DNA from: an uncultured Acidobacteriota bacterium
GTDB taxonomy: Bacteria; Acidobacteriota; Blastocatellia; Pyrinomonadales; Pyrinomonadaceae
Length of the DNA stretch: 6,695 bases
Assembly (NCBI GenBank): GCA_902826385.1
Contig: CADEEU010000208.1
Span: 1-6,695, forward strand
Direction of reading: 5' to 3'
Shown: piece after piece, positions 3,480 through 6,695 of the stretch
How the letters are laid out: the number at the start of each line of letters is the position of its first letter
Numbering within the stretch: the stretch's first letter is position 1
Made by a program: the position numbers and the translations under genes
Notes under the pieces: generated by a model
Seen by the model: only the letters and a program-made list of their open reading frames with translations
Told to the model about the DNA's origin: nothing
The model's database searches: none

Positions 3480-6014
3480 TCAAAGACTCTTGCGAAACAG
3501 ATAGGACGCTCGGATAAAAAATGCACGACTATTTCGTTCAAAGCCCGGTTCGGGAATATCAGCAAACGGATTAAAGCCGTTGTAATTAAAATTATCGTTA
3601 TATCCGACGTATAGAGCCTTCCCGGGGCTCGGAGTCCATCCAAACAACAACTGCCCGCTCGTATTTCGCTCCATGCTGTCGTAATCGACTCTCAGCCGCG
3701 TGTAGATGAACCGTGTGAACTGATAGGTCGAGCGTACACTAATTATGTCCGAGTCGAACGAACGCAACCGGTTGTCGTTCCGGACAAGGCGGCTTTTCCG
3801 GTAGCTGGTTGAGAACCGCAGAGGATCGATCGGCCGGTATTCGAAAAACGCCTCGGCATCAAACTGCTGGCCAGGTCCCGGATTTTGGAACCCTTGTTGG
3901 TCGAAGTAAAAGAAATCGAAGGCGTTTCGGATAAAACCAAAGAAAAAACCGTAGCTGAACTGTTTGTTTAACTTTTGATTCAGGTTGGTTGAAGCAAACT
4001 GCTGCCAGGCCGAACGGGTCGGCAAGCCCGAAAATCTTCCTGCTCGAGTCGCCGAGCGTCTCAAACCAAATTCGTCTTCATATATTTTTTCGAATACAAC
4101 TCCGACTTCGGTCGTCCAGAAGGTGTTTCGCGGCAAATTGACCTGAACATTTGTTTGTGCGTTGTAATTTTGCACTCTGCCGTTCCAGTCGTAATCGATA
4201 CCTGTCATTTGCGCCCAACTGGCGCGGATAATCTTTGCTTTGGGATTCGATTTCGTGCTGAAACGATTAAAGAAGAATGCGAAATTTGTGTTGGTCCGAC
4301 GCGTAAAGCCAGAATCGGCGCGGTAATCCCGGCTCCGGCCGCCTACCTCGGCGAACCAGCCGTGAGTGTCCGTAGAGTAATCCAGGTTTGCGTAATAGCC
4401 GACACCGTTACCGGTCCGATATTCACGGAACGTACTTGAATTGCCATTAAGAGCATTCGGCGTGCTCTGATTTACATTTCGGTCGAAAGTTCCGGTTCCG
4501 CATATCTCACGATTTCGCTGGGCCTGAGCAACGTTCAGGGTCGGTTCGAATCCCGGATCGAAAAAACAACGCTTAGAGCTGGTACCGACCACTTGAAACT
4601 GTGCGGTCATCCGCGGTGTAAATTTAAGCCTGCCGTCGACACCCGCAAGAAAATTCTTTTGTTCGACAAAGCTTCGATATGTTGCAAACAAGCCGACCTC
4701 GTTCTCTTTGCCAATATCGCGTTTAACGCGAAGGATGCCGAAGATTGCTTTTTCATCAAGGAATTCCGCAATCGCCGGACGGAATCCCGTGTCGTTGCGT
4801 TCATCCTCGCTATAATTTCCAGGGGACTTATCGAGGGCGGCTAAGAATCCGAACGATGTCTTCCCGGTCTTTCCGGTTATTTTGGCCGCGACATCGGGAT
4901 CGACAATCGACCGCGAATTAAAAACGCGCAACGGCGACTGAAATATGTCGGCGCCTTCCAGGAAGAAGGGACGTTTTTCCTCAAAAAATATCGGGAAGCG
5001 TTGATTTGCGGTTACAACGGGAGCGTCAGCTTCTATCTCTGCAAAATCCGGATTGTACGCGGCATCTATCGTAACGTTCGGCGATAAGGAATATTTGACC
5101 GTTACGCCGATGTCGTGTTTCAGCGGGCCGTTCACAAAGCGGTCGGGGTTGGCTGCCGTCGTCGGAAAAACGCGTGTCCGGCGGCCGGTTTCGCTCAATG
5201 TTATACTCGGCACGATCTCCAGTGTCCTTTCATATTTAATACCGTCGAGGCCCGATATCTTTCCATGTTTTATCAGGAATCCGGAGATATTCCGGTCATC
5301 AGGCAGCCATTGATTGAATTCGTCATTAAGGCGGTCTATATTCCGGGCAGCGTTAAAGCCCCAAAGTTTTTCTTTCCCTGCTGTGTATCGCAGCGACTTA
5401 AAAGGTATTTTGGCTTCGACCGACCAGCCCCAGTCTTCGATAAGGCCTTTCGATTCCATTACGATATCGACTGAAAAATCCGCACCTTGTCCTTCGGTAA
5501 AGATTCCGTCTTGTTGAATCCCGAACGGATTGAATCCGATTATGTAAGCTCTGCGTTGATCGTTGTAAGTATCCAGCCAGACGCGCACGTTGTCTTCGCC
5601 AAAAACATTGTCGCGGCGGGCAACCGTGGCGCGTATTTTGTCTTTTTCATCCCAACATTTGAAGGCCAGATAGAGATGTTTCTCATCGTACATCATCAAG
5701 ACTTCGGTCGGTTTTGACGCGGCGACGTTGTCACCGGGATAGGTTTGAATAAAGTCTTTGAAAACTGCTGCCGACTTCCATGCTTCCTCATCGGGTCTGC
5801 CATCGATGACAATTCCGGGACTGATCTTCGGCACCTTGATCGGCACCGCTTTTTCGGGCGGGATGACCACGCCCTTTTTGGGAGGATCATCTTTTTTGAC
5901 CTCGACGACTTTGCTGTCCTCATTCTTCTCAACAGGGTTTGGAACAAAAGGAGCTTGGGCCGCCGCGTTTATGAAAAACAAAAACAGGATGAATAGAGCT
6001 ATTAGCGTTTGCAT
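3480..6014 (-). CDS. CBM9-like domain / DUF5916 outer-membrane beta-barrel protein
   Basis: The 844-residue product starts with a hydrophobic signal segment (residues 2-16, AAAQA cleavage region about 17-21) and a charged Lys/Asp/Pro linker to about 60. A carbohydrate-binding-module-9-like domain follows (about 65-255), recognisable from IDGRPDEEAW (70-79), the Y-D-E-K-H-L-Y-L-A-F strand (109-118) and the RDNVFGEDNVRVWLDTYND segment (134-152). The rest is a DUF5916-type region of alternating amphipathic strands, rich in Tyr/Phe/Arg, ending in FFIRASYLFRKSL, as expected for an outer-membrane barrel. Family knowledge suggests a surface protein possibly involved in glycan or polymer binding or uptake; the ligand is unknown. 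The ATG at 6014 is chosen; the frame also allows a GTG at 6029 (849 residues), and neither has a Shine-Dalgarno site. The AT-rich 6035-6052 may hold a -10 (TAATAT) but no matching -35 is seen. Confidence 0.9.
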   Translation of the reverse strand: MQTLIALFILFLFFINAAAQAPFVPNPVEKNEDSKVVEVKKDDPPKKGVVIPPEKAVPIKVPKISPGIVIDGRPDEEAWKSAAVFKDFIQTYPGDNVAASKPTEVLMMYDEKHLYLAFKCWDEKDKIRATVARRDNVFGEDNVRVWLDTYNDQRRAYIIGFNPFGIQQDGIFTEGQGADFSVDIVMESKGLIEDWGWSVEAKIPFKSLRYTAGKEKLWGFNAARNIDRLNDEFNQWLPDDRNISGFLIKHGKISGLDGIKYERTLEIVPSITLSETGRRTRVFPTTAANPDRFVNGPLKHDIGVTVKYSLSPNVTIDAAYNPDFAEIEADAPVVTANQRFPIFFEEKRPFFLEGADIFQSPLRVFNSRSIVDPDVAAKITGKTGKTSFGFLAALDKSPGNYSEDERNDTGFRPAIAEFLDEKAIFGILRVKRDIGKENEVGLFATYRSFVEQKNFLAGVDGRLKFTPRMTAQFQVVGTSSKRCFFDPGFEPTLNVAQAQRNREICGTGTFDRNVNQSTPNALNGNSSTFREYRTGNGVGYYANLDYSTDTHGWFAEVGGRSRDYRADSGFTRRTNTNFAFFFNRFSTKSNPKAKIIRASWAQMTGIDYDWNGRVQNYNAQTNVQVNLPRNTFWTTEVGVVFEKIYEDEFGLRRSATRAGRFSGLPTRSAWQQFASTNLNQKLNKQFSYGFFFGFIRNAFDFFYFDQQGFQNPGPGQQFDAEAFFEYRPIDPLRFSTSYRKSRLVRNDNRLRSFDSDIISVRSTYQFTRFIYTRLRVDYDSMERNTSGQLLFGWTPSPGKALYVGYNDNFNYNGFNPFADIPEPGFERNSRAFFIRASYLFRKSL

Positions 6015-6264
6015 GATTGCACCGGGCACGAAGTAATTTTAAAAATATTATTTGAGGGCGTCGTCCGTTCCGGGATCGCCGCAGACGACTTCGACTAAAA
6101 CGGTTCCTGGGTCAGAAAGTTTCAAGAGGATGCCTGAAAAGTCAGATTTGGTCTTAGCTCCGTTAGGAGCGGAATGTCCGTAGCTTTCGATAACAAATGG
6201 CGGAAAGCTCCGTATGGGCGGCACGCCTCTCATTTTGCTGCACTTAACGTGTCGCCCCGACGAG
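6015..6264. other. Intergenic region with small palindromes and a doubtful open frame
   Basis: This separates the DUF4097-like gene from the CBM9/DUF5916 gene. It contains the perfect hairpin GCTCC-GTTA-GGAGC (6157-6170) and AGCTTTC/GAAAGCT (6182-6188/6203-6209). A minus-strand frame is open from 6353 to 6048 and would give 101 residues, or 62 from the ATG at 6233. Its tail (LLKLSDPGTVLVEVVCGD) looks mildly protein-like, but it has no ribosome-binding site, overlaps the preceding gene by 89 bases and resembles no family I know. It could be a gene remnant. The AT-rich end (6035-6052) is the likely promoter or leader zone of the large gene. Confidence 0.4.
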
Positions 6265-6695
6265 TTATTGAGAACTGGTAAGGCTGTTTGAGTTGCGGAA
6301 ACGAACTTCACCGTCCGCAACTTTGAAAGTGTGTTTCGGGCCGCCGCTGCCAAACCGCCACTGGCCTTCTTTTATTACTTGCGGTGCGTAAAGATTTTCG
6401 ACCGTGATCGAATCTACATTCGACGAAATGTCGGCGTTAAAATTCTCCGGTACTGTGAGAATAAATCGGCCATCGGTGGCGCTGCCGTTTATCCGCGTGA
6501 AATTCCCTTCCAGATATACGTCGCCGTCCACGGTCTTGGAATCGAGCTCTCCTTGAAAACCGATTATTCGGACTTGGCCGTCGACCGAAGTTACCTGCAT
6601 TTTCCCCTGAACGTCGCGAACGTCGATAGATTCGTCCACTCCGTTCAGTTCGACATCGCCGGAAACTCCGTCGAGTCTGATCTCTCCGTTCGATA
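6265..6695 (-). CDS. DUF4097-like beta-repeat protein, C-terminal part
   Basis: The last 142 residues are in the window; the frame is open to the window edge, so the true start lies beyond 6695 and the internal GTG at 6639 is not it. The sequence is a series of short strands with the recurring pattern G-x-(V/I)-x-(L/V)-x-G/D-V-x-G, for example SNGEIRLDGVSGDVELNGVD, VDGQVRIIGFQGEL and VDGDVYLEGNFTRING. This is typical of DUF4097-family right-handed beta-helix domains, found in periplasmic or surface proteins of unclear role and sometimes encoded near envelope-stress regulators. The end (GPKHTFKVADGEVRFRN) is a normal closing strand, so the C-terminus appears intact. It runs the same way as the CBM9/DUF5916 gene, with a gap of about 250 bases, so co-transcription is possible but unproven. 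Confidence 0.8.
   Translation of the reverse strand, partial: SNGEIRLDGVSGDVELNGVDESIDVRDVQGKMQVTSVDGQVRIIGFQGELDSKTVDGDVYLEGNFTRINGSATDGRFILTVPENFNADISSNVDSITVENLYAPQVIKEGQWRFGSGGPKHTFKVADGEVRFRNSNSLTSSQ

Noticed and set aside
6265..6639. Treating the DUF4097-like gene as complete from the GTG at 6639.
   Set aside because: The same frame continues with family-like beta repeats to the window edge, so the start lies outside and the gene is partial here.

Overview
The window looks like a piece of a mid-GC Gram-negative, soil-type bacterial chromosome, most likely Acidobacteriota (perhaps class Blastocatellia). This is inferred from protein style: a CBM9-like/DUF5916 outer-membrane protein, a secreted glycine-zipper protein with G-Y-x-x repeats, and a DUF4097-type beta-repeat protein. 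It also fits the unusually palindrome-rich intergenic DNA. There is no rRNA, tRNA, CRISPR array or recognisable transposase.

Left part (1-1816, plus strand). Bases 1-623 hold no convincing gene but are packed with hairpins. The clearest is a symmetric element at 340-560 with long imperfect terminal inverted repeats and four internal mini-hairpins of the form GTCGC...GCGAC. Next comes a type II toxin-antitoxin-like pair: a small antitoxin-like gene (624-830) whose stop directly abuts the start of a RelE/ParE-like toxin (831-1052). The toxin is broken. After about 41 family-like residues its reading frame runs into a second nested inverted-repeat element (about 988-1177). A GNAT acetyltransferase follows (1340-1816).

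Middle (1817-2141). This intergenic region lies between two convergent genes and is the most intriguing stretch. It contains two perfect DnaA boxes (TGTGGATAA), one near-perfect inverted box and two one-mismatch boxes in a hairpin, beside an AT-rich tract. The three strong boxes share an extended TGTCG-N(1-2)-TTGTGGATA motif. It resembles a replication-origin or DnaA-binding region. However, the flanking genes point toward it and no replication genes are visible, so this remains a hypothesis.

Right part (2142-6695, minus strand). Read in the direction of transcription, a DUF4097-like protein (truncated by the window edge) is followed by a large outer-membrane CBM9/DUF5916 protein with a good Rho-independent terminator. 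Then comes a secreted glycine-zipper protein with its own promoter and an excellent ribosome-binding site. All three appear to act at the cell envelope; whether they share a function is not shown by the sequence.
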